Positions 62,535 through 64,000 of a DNA stretch of 64,000 nucleotides are shown here, piece by piece. The notes beneath the pieces were generated by a model. The model searched no databases, was not told the DNA's origin, and saw only the letters and a program-made list of their open reading frames with translations. Position 1 is the stretch's first letter, and the number at the start of each line of letters is the position of its first letter. The DNA is taken from NCBI RefSeq assembly GCF_016918855.1, contig NZ_JADKYB010000033.1, positions 1-64,000 of the forward strand, written 5' to 3'. Position numbers and translations under genes: made by a program. The stretch comes from Actinacidiphila acididurans (GTDB lineage: Bacteria; Actinomycetota; Actinomycetes; Streptomycetales; Streptomycetaceae).

Positions 62535-64000
62535 TTACCGACAATTCGGACAAGCTGTGCGAGTGATGTCCTCGCGCAGGTGGTCCGGCGTGCCGCGCAC
62601 CGGCCGCTTGCGCACGAAGGCGGCGCGCAGCGCGTGGTACGGCGCCGCCGGGTCGTCGAACACCGCCCGCATCCGGGCCAGTTCGGCGGCGCGGTAGGCC
62701 CGCAGCGGGCGCACCGCCTCGTCGCGCTCCCGGGCCGCCTTCTTCTCGCCGAGCCGGACCGCCAGGTCCGCGGACGTGGCCAGGTGCTCGGCCGTCCCGG
62801 CGACGCGCTCGGCGAACTGCGCCGGTCCGCAGTCCAGCACCCGGTCCACCAGGCCCAGCGACAGCGCGCAGGCCGCGGTGACCGGCAGCGCCCGCGCGGT
62901 CAGCCGTTCGGCCGTACGCGCGCCGACCCAGCGCGGCAGGGTGTACGTCCACAGCTCCGATCCGTACAGCCCCATGAGCCGGTAGTGCGGGTTGAGCACG
63001 CTGCCCGACCTGCACCACACCTCGTCGGCGGCCAGCGCCAGCATCAGCCCGCCGGCCGCCGCGTTCCCGGCGAGCGCCGCCACCACCAGCTTGTCCGTGG
63101 TGGTCAGGATCTCCTCCACCAGGTCGTCCATCGCCTCGATGGTCGCCAGCGACTCGGCCGCCGGATCGGCGGCGGCCTCGATCAGGCCCAGGTGGATGCC
63201 GTTGGAGAAGAAGTCCCGGGCCCCGCCCAGCACCAGCACCTCCACCGGCCGGGCCCGGGCCGCCCGGTACGCCGCGAGCAGCCGCCGGCAGTGGTCCGCG
63301 CCCATGGCCCCGCCGGGGAAGCCGAACCGCAGGAAGCCGGTCCGGCCGCGCTCCTCGTACGTGATGTCGGACCAGCCACCGCTGTCGTACGGCTGCGTCA
63401 GCCCCGGTACGTACGCCGGCAGGTCCGGCACGTCCGGCGGGAGGCGGTCGCCGAGGGCGACGGCCGCCGGGAGCTTGACCGGCACCGGGCCGCCGGGCGT
63501 GCGGCGGGCGCGCAGTTCGGGGATCCACACCGCGCCGTCGCGGGTGGCCCGGCACAGGGCGCCGGCCCGGGTGGCGAGCGGCGCGCCGGGCGGGCCGGTG
63601 AGGCGGTGCTCCGGCCGGCCGCCGTGCAGATACCACTCACCGCCGAGAAAGGCGTCCAGCACGCCCGGCCGCGAGTCGGCGGCCCGCAGCTTGCGCAGCA
63701 CCGCCTCGGTGGGGTCCCGCTCCCAGTCGATGCGCCGCTCCTCCTGGGCGAGGTAGGGCCGCCAGACGTGGGACGGCGGATCGGCCGGCACATGGCCGCC
63801 GGCGGCGAACCGTTCCACCGCCGCCAGCACCGCCGTCAGGGCCGCGTCCGCCAGCTCGCCCCGGTAGAGGTCGCTCTTGCCCACGTCCGGCGGCACCGCG
63901 AAGTCCGCCGCCGCCCACACCGGCCCGGCGTCCATGGCGGCCACCGCCTGGAGCACGGTCACCCCCCAGCGCGGCACCCGTTCCTGCACGGCCCGGTCCA
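62535..64000 (-). CDS. hypX: HypX-like hydrogenase maturation factor, 5' end beyond window
   Basis: 488 codons visible, open to the right edge. The visible N-part is the C-terminal region of a formyltransferase-like domain (WGVTVLQAVAAMDAGPVWAAADFAVP; LAQEERRIDWERDPTEAVLRKLRAADSRPGVLDAFLGGEWYLHGG). The second part is a crotonase/enoyl-CoA-hydratase-like domain (GADHCRRLLAAYRAARARPVEVLVLGGARDFFSNGIHLGLIE; LVVAALAGNAAAGGLMLALAADEVWC). This architecture is HypX/HoxX, known to make the CO ligand of NiFe centres from formyl-tetrahydrofolate under oxic conditions. The first gene visible of the hydrogenase operon; its promoter lies outside. Ends ...CPNCR. Confidence 0.9.
   Translation of the reverse strand, partial: DRAVQERVPRWGVTVLQAVAAMDAGPVWAAADFAVPPDVGKSDLYRGELADAALTAVLAAVERFAAGGHVPADPPSHVWRPYLAQEERRIDWERDPTEAVLRKLRAADSRPGVLDAFLGGEWYLHGGRPEHRLTGPPGAPLATRAGALCRATRDGAVWIPELRARRTPGGPVPVKLPAAVALGDRLPPDVPDLPAYVPGLTQPYDSGGWSDITYEERGRTGFLRFGFPGGAMGADHCRRLLAAYRAARARPVEVLVLGGARDFFSNGIHLGLIEAAADPAAESLATIEAMDDLVEEILTTTDKLVVAALAGNAAAGGLMLALAADEVWCRSGSVLNPHYRLMGLYGSELWTYTLPRWVGARTAERLTARALPVTAACALSLGLVDRVLDCGPAQFAERVAGTAEHLATSADLAVRLGEKKAARERDEAVRPLRAYRAAELARMRAVFDDPAAPYHALRAAFVRKRPVRGTPDHLREDITRTACPNCR

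Noticed and set aside
59606..62566. 986-codon plus-strand frame across the hydrogenase genes
   Set aside because: Mirror of hhyL and hhyS; the product is a Val/Gly/His/Arg-rich shadow, while the minus strand encodes complete hydrogenase motifs.

Overview
The window is very GC-rich with strong third-position GC bias. Its gene content points to a Streptomyces-type actinobacterium: a ClpB chaperone behind an HspR (HAIR) operator, Tat- and Sec-exported proteins, a Pro/Ala-linked Ser/Thr kinase, leaderless promoters, pairs of small HTH regulators, and a high-affinity aerobic [NiFe] hydrogenase operon. No rRNA, tRNA, CRISPR array or transposase was recognised. All calls come from reading the sequence and translated products; no database search was run.

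Layout. 1-13 kb: a cytochrome P450 cut by the left edge, heat-shock ClpB, a YbjN protein, a PIG-V-like membrane mannosyltransferase, a GNAT acetyltransferase with a repetitive N-terminus, two secreted beta-propeller or FG-GAP proteins, and argG with a compact, probably ArgR-controlled leaderless promoter. 13-16.8 kb: an accessory insert of visibly lower GC. It holds two minus-strand genes, a HEPN-like protein followed by a 913-residue double P-loop protein (ParA-like KGGVGRT domain plus a second AAA/STAND-like domain). A decayed aminotransferase fragment flanks it on the left and an intact aminotransferase on the right. It is the best candidate here for an undescribed conflict or defence module.

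16.8-33.5 kb: aminotransferase, DUF2617 protein, membrane-anchored spermidine synthase homologue, GH87-type alpha-1,3-glucanase, dihydrolipoamide dehydrogenase, D,D-carboxypeptidase, L,D-transpeptidase lipoprotein, DUF72 protein, multicopper oxidase and a membrane Ser/Thr kinase. 33.6-37.4 kb: two divergent HTH genes sharing a repeat-rich promoter region, a TetR regulator behind a CRP-like palindrome, and a 14-TM drug exporter.

37.5-42.9 kb: a five-gene polymorphic-toxin-type cassette. It contains a WXG100-like protein, a translationally coupled deaminase-type toxin, a SUKH-like immunity protein, a SUKH-deaminase fusion, and a coupled P-loop/WD40 protein carrying three tandem 132-bp in-frame repeats. 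42.9-50 kb: an LLM flavin oxidoreductase, then a CitA/DcuS-type two-component system divergent from a nitrate/sulfonate/taurine-type ABC importer, which it may control. 50-54.4 kb: a lipoprotein, a HAD hydrolase, a DUF2255 protein, an HhH-GPD glycosylase, and a CooC-like ATPase behind a Fur/Zur-like palindrome with a small SCO5389-type partner.

54.7-64 kb: a tightly packed minus-strand operon for a group 1h/5 atmospheric-H2-type [NiFe] hydrogenase. The order of transcription is hypX (cut by the right edge), hhyS, hhyL, NifU-like, DUF5947, a 68-aa basic protein, DUF6084, an unnamed 361-aa protein, a maturation protease with an N-terminal SH3-like extension, and a 43-aa one-helix membrane peptide with a near-maximal Shine-Dalgarno. 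Many junctions are ATGA or GTGA overlaps, so the uncharacterised members are probably co-translated with, and dedicated to, the enzyme.
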